64,000 nt of DNA, taken from the NCBI GenBank assembly GCA_004144865.1, contig SEAY01000004.1:1-64000 (forward strand). Reading direction: 5' to 3'. Positions 35,216-49,746 of this stretch are shown here, piece after piece. How positions within the stretch are numbered: the stretch's first letter is position 1; every line of letters begins with the position of its first letter. A program made the translations under genes and the position numbers. The stretch is from Comamonadaceae bacterium (GTDB taxonomy: Bacteria > Pseudomonadota > Gammaproteobacteria > Burkholderiales > Burkholderiaceae_C). Below the pieces are notes generated by a model. That model was not told the origin of the DNA. It saw only the letters and a list, made by a program, of their open reading frames with translations, and made no database searches.

Positions 35216-35887
35216 TCAAGGAATCTTCTCCAGGCAATACCCCAACCCCCGCACCGTCGCGATGCGGATCGGCCCCTTCTCGATCTTCTTGCGCAGGCGA
35301 TGGATGTACACCTCGATGGCGTTGTTGCTCACCTCCTCGCCCCACTCGCACAGTCGCTCCACGAGCTGGTCCTTGCTCACGAGGCGGCCGGCGCGCTGCA
35401 GCAGCACTTCCAGCAGCCCCAGCTCGCGCGCGGAGAGCTCCACCATCTTGCCGTCGATGGTGGCCACGCGCCCGGCCTGGTCGTAGACCAGCGGGCCATG
35501 CTTGATCGTGCTGCTGGAGGCGCCCATGCCGCGCCGGGTGAGGGCGCGCACGCGCGCCTCCAGTTCGGAGAGCGCGAACGGCTTGGCCATGTAGTCGTCG
35601 GCGCCGAGGTCCAGGCCCTTCACGCGCTCCTCGATGGCGTCGGCGGCGGTGAGGATCAGCACCGGCATCTGCGAGCCGCGGGCGCGCAGCTTGCGCAGCA
35701 CCTCCAAGCCGTGCATCTTGGGCAGGCCGAGGTCCAGGATCAGGAGGTCGAACTCGTTGTTCGTCACCAGCGCCGTGTCGGCCTCGGTGCCGCTGGCGAC
35801 GTGGTCCGCCGCGGCGCCCGAGGCGCGCAGGCTGCGCAGCAGCCCGTCGGCCAGCACCTGGTCGTCTTCCGCAATGAGGATGCGCAT
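35216..35887 (-). CDS. OmpR-family response regulator (TctD/QseB-like)
   Basis: 223 residues. The receiver domain has the acidic pair (MRILIAEDDQVLADG), the phospho-Asp in DLLILDLGLPKMHGLEVL, and Lys in DDYMAKPFALSELEAR. A winged-helix effector follows, with YIHRLRKKIEKGPIRIATVRGLGY at its end. It is transcribed leftward just ahead of the kinase, with a REP-like repeat between them. Confidence 0.93.
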   Translation of the reverse strand: MRILIAEDDQVLADGLLRSLRASGAAADHVASGTEADTALVTNNEFDLLILDLGLPKMHGLEVLRKLRARGSQMPVLILTAADAIEERVKGLDLGADDYMAKPFALSELEARVRALTRRGMGASSSTIKHGPLVYDQAGRVATIDGKMVELSARELGLLEVLLQRAGRLVSKDQLVERLCEWGEEVSNNAIEVYIHRLRKKIEKGPIRIATVRGLGYCLEKIP

Positions 35888-35972
35888 GCTTGTCTCCTGG
35901 GATGGACGCCTTCGAGGTGGGCGCTGTTGCGTTCGATTCTAGGCTCCGGCCCCCGCACCCACCTGACGCAGG

Positions 35973-36449
35973 TCAGCCCGCCCCGCCGGCGTACGCCTCG
36001 AGCCCGATCTTCACGACCGTGGCCACGTCCTGGCCCACTTCGGCGCGGAACTCGCGCTCGGCCTGCGACACGGCGTCCTTGAACGCCTGCAGCCACAAGA
36101 GGCCGGTGGGTGTGAAGACCACCAGGCGGGCGCGCGCATCGCGCGGGTCGGCCTCGCGCCGCACCAGGTCCCAGGCCTCGCACTGGTCGACCAGGTCGCC
36201 CATCGCCTGCTTGCTCATGCCGGCCTTGTCCGCCAGCTCGGTGAGGCGGGTGCCCTGCAGGTCCAGGTGGCGCGTGATGTGGATGTGCGCGGCGCTGATC
36301 TGCGCGCGGGCCGCCAGGTTCGACAGGGCCAGCGGCACGTCGATGTTGTGGGCCATCAGGTGCAGCACGCGTTCGTCGAAGCGGCGCATGGCATGCCCGA
36401 GCAGCCGCCCGAGGTGGGTGAGGCGCCAGCCTTCCTCTTCCTTGGTCAT
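35973..36449 (-). CDS. MarR family transcriptional regulator
   Basis: 158 residues from the ATG at 36449 (the track uses a TTG at 36467). Helical dimerisation ends flank a wHTH: HIHITRHLDLQGTRLTELADKAGMSKQAMGDLVDQ and the wing RREADPRDARARLVVFTP. It is divergent from recA across 143 bp. The effector and targets are unknown. Confidence 0.87.
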   Translation of the reverse strand: MTKEEEGWRLTHLGRLLGHAMRRFDERVLHLMAHNIDVPLALSNLAARAQISAAHIHITRHLDLQGTRLTELADKAGMSKQAMGDLVDQCEAWDLVRREADPRDARARLVVFTPTGLLWLQAFKDAVSQAEREFRAEVGQDVATVVKIGLEAYAGGAG

Positions 36450-36515
36450 GTCCAGATCGTAAGGCAAACTGACGAAAAAACCTGTTGTCCGCGCGGCACC
36501 TCGCTCGTTACATTA

Positions 36516-36531
36516 CTGGGCATGCATCCAG
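36516..36531. promoter_or_regulatory. degenerate LexA-box-like palindrome upstream of recA
   Basis: CTGG-N8-CCAG (CTGGGCATGCATCCAG) lies 62 bp before the recA start. The LexA consensus in most proteobacteria is CTGT-N8-ACAG, so one base in each half differs. It may be a variant SOS box. Confidence 0.35.
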
Positions 36532-36592
36532 CCTGTTCGTCGAACCAGTGGGTGCACCCAACACCAAGTCATTGATGCGCAAGGAGAAACAG

Positions 36593-37657
<1,065 letters not shown>

Positions 37658-37659
37658 GC

Positions 37660-38109
37660 ATGGCCTTCGGGCAGCTGTCCGTGAAGGGCCGGGCGCTGAA
37701 GCTCCTGGCCGGCCGCGAGTACTCCCGCTTCGAGCTGGAGCGCAAGCTGGCCGCCAAGGAGCCGGATCCGGCCGAAGTGAAGAAGGCGCTCGACGAGCTG
37801 CAGGCCAAGGGCTTCCTCGACGAGCAGCGGGTGGTCGATTCCCTGCTGCACCGCCGCTCCGGGCGCCTGGGCGCCACGCGCATCCGCCAGGAGCTGCAGG
37901 CCAAGGGCATCGATGCCGAGCGCGTGGCCGTGGCGGTGGCGAGCCTCAACGCCACCGAGTTCGAACGGGCGCGCGAGGTGTGGCGACGGCGCTTCGGCAC
38001 GCTGCCCGCCGATGCGGCGGAGCGCGGCAAGCAGGGGCGCTTCCTGGCGGCGCGCGGGTTTGGAGGGGAAGTCGTGCGGCGCGTGCTGAATACGCCGGAC
38101 GACGAGTAG
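37660..38109 (+). CDS. recX: recombination regulator RecX
   Basis: 149 residues from the ATG at 37660. RecX three-helix repeats are seen: [44 protein letters not shown] and [16 protein letters not shown]. It modulates RecA filament growth. It is translated from the same message as recA, 2 bp after its stop. Confidence 0.93.
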   Translation: MAFGQLSVKGRALKLLAGREYSRFELERKLAAKEPDPAEVKKALDELQAKGFLDEQRVVDSLLHRRSGRLGATRIRQELQAKGIDAERVAVAVASLNATEFERAREVWRRRFGTLPADAAERGKQGRFLAARGFGGEVVRRVLNTPDDE

Positions 38110-38115
38110 ATCCCC

Positions 38116-38217
38116 GTCGTCCCCGCGCAGGCGGGGACCCAGGGCGTTGAAAACGAAAAGCGGCCGATGGCCGCTTTTCTCCTGGAAGCCCTGGATTCCC
38201 GCCTGCGCGGGAATGAC
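38116..38217. repeat. intergenic palindromic (REP-like) repeat, copy 2
   Basis: Second copy of the hairpin pair at 35137. Its outer arms are TCCCCGCGCAGGCGGGGA and ATTCCCGCCTGCGCGGGAAT; the interior carries a bidirectional terminator. It fills the gap between the convergent recX and argC genes. Confidence 0.8.
38156..38178. terminator. bidirectional Rho-independent terminator between recX and argC
   Basis: AAAAGCGGCC / GGCCGCTTTT forms a perfect stem with a short ATG-sized loop and A/T runs on both sides, so it can end transcription of recA-recX and of argC. Confidence 0.85.
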
Positions 38218-38221
38218 GGGG

Positions 38222-39142
38222 CTAGATCCCCAGCATCAGCTTCAGGTTCTGCACCGCCGCGCCGCTGGCGCCCTTGCCCAGGTTGTCCAGACGAGCCACC
38301 AGCACGGCATGGTGATAGTCCATGTTGCCGTACACGCGCAGCTCCATCTTGTTGGTGTCGTTCAGCGCCGTCGGTTCCAGCTTGCCGTCTTCCGTCGCCG
38401 GCTCCACCGTCACCCACTCGCTGCCCTCGTAGTGGCGCTTGAGCACGGCCTGGAGGTCGCCCACGGTGGGCTTGCCCGGCAGCGTGTCCAGGTGCAGCGG
38501 CAGCTCCACCAGCATGCCCTGGCGGAAGTTGCCCACCGAGGGGATGAAGATCGGGCGGCGCACCATGCCCGTGTACTTCATGATCTCCGGCAGGTGCTTG
38601 TGCTTCAGGCCCAACGCGTAGATCTCGTACGGTGGCGCGCTGCCGCCCTCGTAGGCCTCGATCATCGTGCGGCCGCCGCCCGAATAGCCGCTCACCGAAG
38701 GCAGCACCACGGGATAGTCCGAAGGCAGCACGCCCGCATCCACCAGCGGGCGCAGCAGGGCGATGGCGCCGGTGGCGTAGCAGCCGGGGTTGCTCACGCG
38801 CTCGGCCTGGCGGATCGCCTCGCGCTGGCCGGGGGCCAGCTCGGCGAAGCCGAACACCCAGCCTTCGGCCACGCGGTGCGCGGTGGAGGCGTCGATGATG
38901 CGGGGCTTCTTCCCGCCGGCGCGGCCGATCTCCTCGATCATCGCCGCGGATTCGCGCGCCGCGTCGTCGTGCAGGCAGAAGATCACCAGGTCCACGCCCG
39001 CCATCAGTTCGCGCTTGGCGGCCGGGTCCTTGCGCCGCTCGGGCGCGATGCTCACCAGCTCGACCTGCGGCATGGTCACGAGCCGTTCGCGGATCTGCAG
39101 GCCGGTGGTGCCGGCCTCGCCGTCGATGAAGACCTTGGGCAT
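38222..39142 (-). CDS. argC: N-acetyl-gamma-glutamyl-phosphate reductase (type 2)
   Basis: 306 residues, the short type 2 AGPR. The N-terminus is [17 protein letters not shown] (NADP loop GEAGTTG) and the active-site Cys is in [14 protein letters not shown]. It reduces N-acetyl-glutamyl phosphate to the semialdehyde in arginine synthesis. It diverges from sucC; the gap holds a palindrome near the sucC promoter. Confidence 0.95.
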   Translation of the reverse strand: MPKVFIDGEAGTTGLQIRERLVTMPQVELVSIAPERRKDPAAKRELMAGVDLVIFCLHDDAARESAAMIEEIGRAGGKKPRIIDASTAHRVAEGWVFGFAELAPGQREAIRQAERVSNPGCYATGAIALLRPLVDAGVLPSDYPVVLPSVSGYSGGGRTMIEAYEGGSAPPYEIYALGLKHKHLPEIMKYTGMVRRPIFIPSVGNFRQGMLVELPLHLDTLPGKPTVGDLQAVLKRHYEGSEWVTVEPATEDGKLEPTALNDTNKMELRVYGNMDYHHAVLVARLDNLGKGASGAAVQNLKLMLGI

Positions 39143-39193
39143 CTCTTTTCCTATAGCGAACGCTTATGGTGAGCCAAAGCGGGACGCTCTGGT

Positions 39194-39208
39194 TGGTGCA
39201 GTGCACCA
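39194..39208. promoter_or_regulatory. perfect 7-1-7 palindrome in the argC/sucC divergent region
   Basis: TGGTGCA-G-TGCACCA is a perfect inverted repeat; a TACATT hexamer (39212-39217) that could be a -10 box follows immediately. It looks like a repressor operator; the regulator is unknown. Confidence 0.4.
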
Positions 39209-39311
39209 TGATACATTTCAAGGCTGCTCCGTGCAGGCTCCCTGCGCGCCGCACGCGTCCCACCGCCGGGACGCCCTCCCCCGACCCCCAAAGATCCTCG
39301 AGAGAGACCTC

Positions 39312-40478
<1,167 letters not shown>

Positions 40479-40487
40479 GGAACAGAC

Positions 40488-41381
40488 ATGTCGATCTACA
40501 TCAACAAGGACACCAAGGTCATCACCCAGGGCATCACGGGCAAGACCGGCCAGTTCCACACCGAGAAGTGCCAGGAATACGCGAACGGCAAGAACTGCTT
40601 CGTCGCCGGCGTGAATCCCAAGAAGGCGGGCGAGTCGATCTTCAACATCCCGATCTACGCCTCGGTCAAGGAAGCCGCGCAGCAGACGGGCGCCACCGTC
40701 TCCGTGATCTACGTGCCGCCGGCGGGCGCCGCGGCCGCCATCTGGGAAGCGGTGGAAGCCGACCTGGACCTGGCCATCTGCATCACCGAAGGCATCCCGG
40801 TGCGCGACATGCTGGAAGTGCGCAACCGCATGAAGCAGAAGGAAGCCAAGGGCGGCAAGAAGACGCTGCTGCTGGGCCCCAACTGCCCGGGCCTCATCAC
40901 GCCGGACGAGATCAAGATCGGCATCATGCCAGGCCACATCCACAAGAAGGGCCGCGTCGGCGTGGTCTCGCGCTCCGGCACGCTGACCTATGAAGCGGTG
41001 GCGCAGCTCACCGAGCTGGGCATCGGCCAGTCGAGCGCCGTGGGCATCGGCGGCGACCCGATCAACGGCCTGAAGCACATCGACGTGATGCAGGCCTTCA
41101 ACGACGATCCGGACACCGACGCCGTGATCATGATCGGCGAGATCGGCGGCCCCGACGAGGCCGACGCCGCCCGCTGGTGCAAGGCCAACATGAAGAAGCC
41201 GATCGTGGGCTTCATCGCCGGCGTCACGGCGCCCCCCGGCAAGCGCATGGGCCACGCCGGCGCGCTGATCTCCGGCGGCGCCGACACGGCGGATGCCAAG
41301 CTCGCCATCATGGAAGAGTGCGGCTTCAAGGTGACGCGCAACCCGTCCGAGATGGGCAAGCTGTTGAAGGCGCTGCTGTAA
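40488..41381 (+). CDS. sucD: succinate--CoA ligase (ADP-forming) subunit alpha
   Basis: 297 residues. CoA-binding Rossmann domain with [19 protein letters not shown]; the phospho-His loop [21 protein letters not shown] carries the active-site His. It forms the heterodimer/tetramer with SucC. A strong terminator follows. Confidence 0.98.
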   Translation: MSIYINKDTKVITQGITGKTGQFHTEKCQEYANGKNCFVAGVNPKKAGESIFNIPIYASVKEAAQQTGATVSVIYVPPAGAAAAIWEAVEADLDLAICITEGIPVRDMLEVRNRMKQKEAKGGKKTLLLGPNCPGLITPDEIKIGIMPGHIHKKGRVGVVSRSGTLTYEAVAQLTELGIGQSSAVGIGGDPINGLKHIDVMQAFNDDPDTDAVIMIGEIGGPDEADAARWCKANMKKPIVGFIAGVTAPPGKRMGHAGALISGGADTADAKLAIMEECGFKVTRNPSEMGKLLKALL

Positions 41382-41408
41382 GGCACCTGCGGTAATCCAC
41401 AACCCGGG

Positions 41409-41439
41409 GCCGATTGTCGTCATGGACAATCGGCTCTTT
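41409..41439 (+). terminator. terminator after sucD
   Basis: Perfect 10-bp stem GCCGATTGTC / GACAATCGGC with a six-base loop, then TCTTT. It ends the sucCD message 27 bp after the sucD stop. Confidence 0.85.
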
Positions 41440-41468
41440 CGCTTGCAGAACAAAAGAGACAGACGAGC

Positions 41469-42179
41469 ATGGACTTCATGGAATTCCTGACCCCCGCTTT
41501 CTGGGTCGCCGTCGGCCAGATCATCCTGATCGACATCCTCCTGGGCGGTGACAACGCGGTGGTGATCGCACTGGCCTGCCGCGGCCTGCCGCCCAAGCAG
41601 CGCAAGATGGGCATCATCTACGGCACCGCGGGTGCCATCATCCTGCGCGTCATCCTGATCGCCTTCGCGCTCGCGCTGCTGGCCATTCCCTACCTGAAGG
41701 TGGTGGGCGGCCTGCTGCTGATCTGGATCGGGGTGAAGCTGCTGATGCCGCAGGACGACGGCGACGAGCACGGCAGCATCCAGTCCAGCGACAAGCTGTG
41801 GGGCGCCGTGAAGACGGTGATCATCGCGGACCTGGTCATGAGCGTGGACAACGTGCTGGCCATCGCCGGCGCGGCCGAGAGCGCGGGCCAGCACCAGTTG
41901 CCGCTGGTGATCTTCGGCCTGCTGGTCTCCATCCCGATCATCGTGGCCGGCAGCCAGATCGTGCTGAAGCTGATGGACCGCTTCCCCATCATCATCACCC
42001 TCGGGGGTATGCTGCTCGGCTGGATCGCGGGCCAGATGATGTACACCGACCCCGGCTTGAAGCCCTACCTGCCCGATGCCAAGACCTGGGAGTACGCCTC
42101 CGCCGCCGCGGGCGCGCTGCTGGTGCTGGCCATCGGCAAGGGCCTGCAGCTGCGCAAACCGCCCGCCGAAGCGGCTTGA
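41469..42179 (+). CDS. TerC family membrane protein
   Basis: 236 residues with about seven membrane segments. The TerC/YjbE-type motifs IDILLGGDNAVVIALACRGL and IADLVMSVDNVLAIAGAAE carry the conserved membrane Asp/Asn pair. The family covers tellurite-resistance-type and manganese-export (YkoY/YceF-like) proteins; metal export is the best guess. It is a stand-alone gene between the sucD terminator and the signalling block. Confidence 0.87.
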   Translation: MDFMEFLTPAFWVAVGQIILIDILLGGDNAVVIALACRGLPPKQRKMGIIYGTAGAIILRVILIAFALALLAIPYLKVVGGLLLIWIGVKLLMPQDDGDEHGSIQSSDKLWGAVKTVIIADLVMSVDNVLAIAGAAESAGQHQLPLVIFGLLVSIPIIVAGSQIVLKLMDRFPIIITLGGMLLGWIAGQMMYTDPGLKPYLPDAKTWEYASAAAGALLVLAIGKGLQLRKPPAEAA

Positions 42180-42212
42180 AGCCCGCGCGGCGCGGGTCCC
42201 GCGCCGCCGCCC

Positions 42213-42245
42213 GGATGCAACAAAGGTTCAAGGGATGCAACAAAG
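42213..42245 (+). repeat. two direct repeats upstream of the signalling operon promoter
   Basis: GGATGCAACAAAG occurs at 42213-42225 and again at 42233-42245, exactly 20 bp apart (two helical turns), just upstream of a -35-like hexamer. The position suits a tandem activator-binding site. Confidence 0.55.
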
Positions 42246-42249
42246 TCCC

Positions 42250-42278
42250 TTGTCCATTGGCGGACCCTCTGCTAACTT
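42250..42278 (+). promoter_or_regulatory. sigma-70-like promoter of the CHASE2 kinase operon
   Basis: TTGTCC, 17 bp, TAACTT. It is the best match in the terC-to-kinase gap and sits immediately downstream of the direct repeats. The leader to the GTG start would be about 120 nt. Confidence 0.45.
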
Positions 42279-42403
42279 CCCGTAACAGTCCTGCGCCCCT
42301 AGGGAGGTGACCGGGCACGTGTTGGCTGGGGGTTGCCGGCGGCGCCGCTGCCGTGGATTTGCCCGGCATTCGTACGGCGCATCGCCGGGCAAGGGGCAGG
42401 CAA

Positions 42404-45138
<2,735 letters not shown>

Positions 45139-45142
<4 letters not shown>

Positions 45143-45924
45143 ACTACGAGTTTTGCTTCCGCACCGATCCCGGTCTGGCGCGGGAAAACAACGAAGATTC
45201 GGTCACTGTGGACGAGCCGACCCGCCTCGGCATCCTGGCGGATGGCATGGGCGGCTACAACGCCGGCGAAGTGGCCAGCGGCATGGCCACGACCTTCATC
45301 AAGTCGGAGCTGGGGCGCTGGCTCGCGCAGGCCGGCCGGCATGCGAACGGCCGCGAAGTGCGCCGCGCGATGGAAATCTGCGTCGACAACGCCAACCGCT
45401 CCATCTTCAACGCCGCCAATTCCAACCCGCAGTACAGCGGCATGGGCACCACGCTGGTGGTGGGCGTGTTCCAGGACGGCCGGCTGATGCTGGGCCACAT
45501 CGGCGATTCGCGCTGCTACCGCCTGCGCGCCGGCCAGATCGAGCAGATCACCAAGGACCACTCGCTGCTGCAGGAGCAGATGGACGCGGGCCTCATCACG
45601 CCGGAACAGGCGGCGACCTCGACCAACAAGAACCTGGTCACCCGCGCGCTCGGCGTCGAGGACGCCGTGCTGCTGGAGGTCAACGAGCACCGGGTGGAGC
45701 CCGGCGACCTGTTCCTGATGTGCTCCGACGGCCTGTCCGATATGCTGGACGACGAGGCGATCGCCCACATCCTGGCGTCGGAAGGCTCGCTCGAACAGAA
45801 GTCGGTGCAGTTGGTCGACGCCGCGAACGCGAACGGCGGGCGCGACAACATTTCGGTGCTGCTGGCACAGGCCAACAGCGGCTCCAGGAGGAGGGGCCTG
45901 ATCTCACGTTGGCTGGGACAGTGA
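45139..45924 (+). CDS. PP2C family Ser/Thr protein phosphatase
   Basis: 261 residues with the PPM metal motifs: RENNEDSVTVDE, LADGMGGYNAGEVAS, GHIGDSRCYRLR, and GGRDNISVLLAQ at the C-terminus. It would reverse the upstream kinase's phosphorylations; start and stop overlap by 4 nt, so the two are made in step. No membrane segment is present. Confidence 0.93.
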
Positions 45925-45973
45925 CCCCGAGAAACATAACAGCGGTCTTGGATTTGAAATACAGGAGTCGACC

Positions 45974-46666
45974 ATGCCGAAAATGATCGTTTCGATCGAC
46001 GGTGTCGTCATCAAGGAAGTACAGCTGACGAAGGACCGGACGACGCTGGGCCGCCGTCCGTACAACGACATCGTGATCGACAACCTCGCCGTGTCCGGCG
46101 AGCATGCGGTGCTGCAGCTGACCGGCAACGAGGTCTTCCTGGAAGACCTGAACTCCACCAACGGCACGTACGTGAACGGCAAGGCCGTGAAGAAGCAGTT
46201 GTTGCAGAACAACGACACGGTGGAGATCGGCAAGTACAAGATCAAGTTCATTAACGAGGCGCCGGGGGCGAACTTCGAGAAGACCATGATCTTCAAGCCG
46301 GGCATGGTGCCGCCGATGCCCCCGAAGGCTGCCGCCCCAGCTGCCGCGCCTGCCGCTGCCGCCACCCCGCCCGCGGGAGAGGCCGCGCACGCAGCCCCGG
46401 GCGCGAATGCCAGCATCAAGGTGCTGTCCGGCGCCGCCGCGGGCCGCGAGGTGCCGCTGGTCAAGGTGGTCACCACCATCGGCAAGCCGGGCGTGGCCGT
46501 CGCCGCCATCACCAAGCGCTCCCACGGCTTCGTGGTCGCCCATGTCGAAGGCTCCAGCAAGCCGACGCTCAATGGCGCGGCGATCGGGGCCGAACCCGTC
46601 ACCCTGAAGGACGGGGACATGCTGGAACTCGCCGGCACGCAGATGCAGTTCCTCCAGGCGGGCTGA
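45974..46666 (+). CDS. FHA domain-containing protein (two FHA-like domains)
   Basis: 230 residues. The N-terminal FHA domain is complete: TLGRRPYNDIVIDNLAVSGEHAVL and DLNSTNGTYVNGKAV carry the phospho-Thr-binding Arg, Ser, His and Asn residues. An Ala/Pro linker (about residues 115-140) joins a second, degenerate FHA-like domain (TTIGKPGVAVAAITKRSHGFVV). It is the likely phosphoprotein reader of the kinase/phosphatase pair. Confidence 0.9.
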   Translation: MPKMIVSIDGVVIKEVQLTKDRTTLGRRPYNDIVIDNLAVSGEHAVLQLTGNEVFLEDLNSTNGTYVNGKAVKKQLLQNNDTVEIGKYKIKFINEAPGANFEKTMIFKPGMVPPMPPKAAAPAAAPAAAATPPAGEAAHAAPGANASIKVLSGAAAGREVPLVKVVTTIGKPGVAVAAITKRSHGFVVAHVEGSSKPTLNGAAIGAEPVTLKDGDMLELAGTQMQFLQAG

Positions 46667-46688
46667 CGCCCGCCGGCCGCTCCAGCCC

Positions 46689-48941
46689 ATGGTGGAGTCG
46701 CTTCGCCGGCACTGGCCCCGCATTGCGATCACGCTGGTTCCGTTGCTGTTCGCGCTGGCCCACGCCATGGGCGCCCTCCCGATCGGGGTGGTGCAGCGCC
46801 TCGACGCCATCGTCTACGACGCCCGCCTGCGCGCGACCATGCCGCGCACGCTGGACGAGCGCATCGTCATCGTCGACATCGACGAGAAGAGCCTGGCCGA
46901 AGTGGGCCGCTGGCCCTGGAGCCGCAACCGCCTGGCCCAACTGGTGGACGAACTGTTCGACCGGCAACAGGTGGCCCTCCTCGGCTTCGACGTGCTGTTC
47001 GCGGAAGCCGATGACAGCTCGGGCCTGCAGCGCCTGCGGCAACTGGCGCGAGGAGAGTTGAAGGACAACGCGGCGTTCGGCGAGCGGCTGGGGGCCTTGC
47101 AGGCGTCCCTGGACTACGACGCGCTGTTCGCCCGGGCGCTGAAGGACCGGCCGGTGGTGCTGGGCTTCTACTTCAGCGGCGACCAGCAGGGGCGCACCTC
47201 CGGCGTGTTGCCGGCGCCGGTGATGACGCGCGAGTCGCTGCGCGGGCGGCCGATCCGCTTCACGCGCTGGGACGGCTACGGCGCCAACATCGAGCAGCTC
47301 GCGCAGGCCGCGCCGGTGGCGGGCTTCTTCAATTCGCTGCCGGATTCCGACGGCGTGGTGCGTTCCGTGCCGCTGGTGGCGCAGCACCAGGGCGCCTACT
47401 ACGAGTCGCTGTCGCTGGCCATGTTCCGCATGCTCATGGGCTCGCCCACGGTGGAGCCCGGCTTCCCGCAGGAGACGTACCTGCCGCGCAGCTACCAGGG
47501 CCTGGACCACATCCGCCTGCGCCTGGGCAGCCGCAGCCTGGCCGTGCCCGTGGCCGAGGGCGTGTTGACGCTGGTGCCCTTCCGCGGACCCGGCGGCCCG
47601 CAGGGCGGCTCCTACCGCTACGTCTCCGCCTCCGACCTGCTGGCCAAGCGGGTGGAAGCCGGCAAGCTGCAGGGGAAGATCGTGCTGCTCGGAACCACGG
47701 CACCGGGCCTCCTGGACCTGCGCGTGACGCCGGTCGGCGAGGCCTACGCCGGCGTGGAGACGCACGCCAACATCCTGTCGGGCCTGCTCGATGGAAAGAT
47801 CCCGGTGGAGCCGGACTGGGCGCTGGGCTACGACGTGGTCATCCTGCTCGCGGCGGGGCTGCTGCTCGCCTTCGCCCTGCCGATGCTGTCCGCGCCGCGC
47901 GCGGTGCTGCTGTCGGCGGTGGTGGCCGCCGCCGTCGTGGCGCTGAACTTCTACCTGTACACGGCCCACCTGCTGGCGCTGCCGCTGGCCGCGGCCCTGC
48001 TGATGGTGGCCACGGCCTTCGCGCTGAACATGAGCTACGGCTACTTCGTGGAAAGCCGCAGCAAGCGCGAGCTCGCCAACCTGTTCGGCACCTACGTGCC
48101 GCCCGAACTGGTCGACGAGATGGTGAAGGATCCGGACAGCTACAGCATGAAGGCCACCAGCAAGGAGCTGACCGTCATGTTCTGCGACATGCGGGGCTTC
48201 ACCCAGATGTCCGAGCGGATGGAGCCCACGCAGCTGCAGGAGCTGCTCAATGCGGTCTTCAGCCGGCTTACCGACATCATCCGCGCGCACCGCGGCACGA
48301 TCGACAAGTACATGGGCGATTGCGTCATGGCCTTCTGGGGCGCGCCGGTGGACACGCCGAACCACGCGCAACTGGCGGTGAAGACCGCGATGGAGATGGC
48401 GGGCGCGGTGCACCGGATCAACGAGGAGCACCGCGCGAACGGCATCCCGGAGATCGGCGTGGGCATCGGCTTGAACACCGGCACTATGTGCGTGGGCGAC
48501 ATGGGATCGGACCTGCGCCGCAGCTACACCGTGATCGGCGACGCCGTGAACCTGGGCTCCCGCCTGGAGGGCCTGTCCAAGGTCTACGGCGTGGACATCG
48601 TGGTGAGCGAGGCCGCCCGGCGCCAGGCGCCCGACTTCGCCTGGCAGGAATTGGACCGCGTGCGGGTCAAGGGCAAGGAGCAGGCGGTGGGGATCTTCTA
48701 CCCGCTTGCACCCGCCGGCGGCCTCGATCCGCAGCAGGCGGAAGAACTGCGCACCTGGGGCGCCTTCCTCAAGGCCTACCGGGCCCAGGACTGGGACCAG
48801 TGCGACCTGCAGCTGCTCAATCTGCAGCGATTGGGCGCCAAAAAATACCTTTACGAGCTGTACTCCGAACGTGTAGCCTCGATGAGGTTGCTGCCATTCG
48901 ACCCGGGCTGGGACGGCGCGACCAACTTCGAGACCAAATAA
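46689..48941 (+). CDS. CHASE2 domain-containing adenylate/guanylate cyclase
   Basis: 750 residues. An N-terminal membrane segment, a CHASE2 domain (about 35-330; DERIVIVDIDEKSLAEVGRWPW) and three membrane segments (WALGYDVVILLAAGLLLAFAL and two more) precede a class III cyclase domain from about residue 490. The catalytic metal Asp is in MFCDMRGFTQMSE, the second in KYMGDCVMAFWGAP, and the transition-state Asn/Arg lie in GDAVNLGSRLEGLSK. The Lys/Asp specificity pattern cannot be fixed by eye; cAMP is favoured because a cAMP-type phosphodiesterase follows. Its sensor is the same type as the kinase. Confidence 0.92.
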   Translation: MVESLRRHWPRIAITLVPLLFALAHAMGALPIGVVQRLDAIVYDARLRATMPRTLDERIVIVDIDEKSLAEVGRWPWSRNRLAQLVDELFDRQQVALLGFDVLFAEADDSSGLQRLRQLARGELKDNAAFGERLGALQASLDYDALFARALKDRPVVLGFYFSGDQQGRTSGVLPAPVMTRESLRGRPIRFTRWDGYGANIEQLAQAAPVAGFFNSLPDSDGVVRSVPLVAQHQGAYYESLSLAMFRMLMGSPTVEPGFPQETYLPRSYQGLDHIRLRLGSRSLAVPVAEGVLTLVPFRGPGGPQGGSYRYVSASDLLAKRVEAGKLQGKIVLLGTTAPGLLDLRVTPVGEAYAGVETHANILSGLLDGKIPVEPDWALGYDVVILLAAGLLLAFALPMLSAPRAVLLSAVVAAAVVALNFYLYTAHLLALPLAAALLMVATAFALNMSYGYFVESRSKRELANLFGTYVPPELVDEMVKDPDSYSMKATSKELTVMFCDMRGFTQMSERMEPTQLQELLNAVFSRLTDIIRAHRGTIDKYMGDCVMAFWGAPVDTPNHAQLAVKTAMEMAGAVHRINEEHRANGIPEIGVGIGLNTGTMCVGDMGSDLRRSYTVIGDAVNLGSRLEGLSKVYGVDIVVSEAARRQAPDFAWQELDRVRVKGKEQAVGIFYPLAPAGGLDPQQAEELRTWGAFLKAYRAQDWDQCDLQLLNLQRLGAKKYLYELYSERVASMRLLPFDPGWDGATNFETK

Positions 48942-48954
48942 GGGGCCGCTGCAA

Positions 48955-49746
48955 ATGAGGGTGCGGGTGCTGGGCTGTTCCGGCGCGATCGCGAAGGACT
49001 GCCGGACCACGTCCTTCCTGATCGACGGGGACGTGCTCGTCGACGCCGGCACCGGCGTGGGCGACCTGACCCTGGAGGAAATGCGCGGCATCCGCCACGT
49101 GCTCCTCACGCACTCCCACCTCGATCACGTGGCCGCCCTGCCCCTGATGGTGGACGCGGTCGCATCGCACATCACCGAGCCGATCCGCGTGAGCGCGCTT
49201 CCCGGCACGATCTCCGCGCTGAAGACGCACGTGTTCAACAACGTGATCTGGCCGGACTTCAGCCGCATCCCCTCGCCGCATTCGCCTTTCGTGAGCTTCC
49301 ACGAGATCCAGGTGGGCCAGGTGCTGGACCTCGCCGGCAAGGCGATCGAGGTGCTGCCGGCGGTGCACACCGTGCCGGCCTGCGGCTACGCCGTTTCCGC
49401 CGGGCAGGGCAGCTGGATTTTCACCGGCGACACCGAGCGCAACCCTGCTTTCTGGCGCCGCATCAACCAGATGGACGTCGCGGCGCTGGTGATCGAGACG
49501 GCCTTCAGCAACCGCGAGCAGGACCTCGCGAAGCGCAGCCTGCACTTGTCGCCGCATGCCCTCGCCGAGGAACTGGACTGCATCGACAAGGGCAAGCACT
49601 TCCCGATCTACATCACGCACACCAAGCCCGCCGAGACCGAGCTGATCATGGCGGAGATCCAGCGCTTCGACCAGACGCAGCCGTTCGGCCCCAACGTGAT
49701 CCACGACATCCGGTGGCTGCGCGCCGGGCAGGAGTTCGAGCTGTGA
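48955..49746 (+). CDS. class II 3',5'-cyclic-nucleotide phosphodiesterase-like metallo-beta-lactamase fold protein
   Basis: 263 residues of the metallo-beta-lactamase fold. The metal motif THSHLDHVAALPLM is that of class II cyclic nucleotide phosphodiesterases (PDE1-like), with further His/Asp ligands in VHTVPACGY, FTGDTERNP and YITHTKPAE. It would hydrolyse cAMP made by the cyclase 13 bp upstream, giving a complete make-and-break pair. Its stop overlaps the ATPase start (GTGA). Confidence 0.88.
   Translation: MRVRVLGCSGAIAKDCRTTSFLIDGDVLVDAGTGVGDLTLEEMRGIRHVLLTHSHLDHVAALPLMVDAVASHITEPIRVSALPGTISALKTHVFNNVIWPDFSRIPSPHSPFVSFHEIQVGQVLDLAGKAIEVLPAVHTVPACGYAVSAGQGSWIFTGDTERNPAFWRRINQMDVAALVIETAFSNREQDLAKRSLHLSPHALAEELDCIDKGKHFPIYITHTKPAETELIMAEIQRFDQTQPFGPNVIHDIRWLRAGQEFEL

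Noticed and set aside
46599-49109. 836-residue His/Gln-rich ORF opposite the adenylate cyclase
   Set aside because: Antisense shadow; the cyclase on the plus strand has a complete set of motifs.
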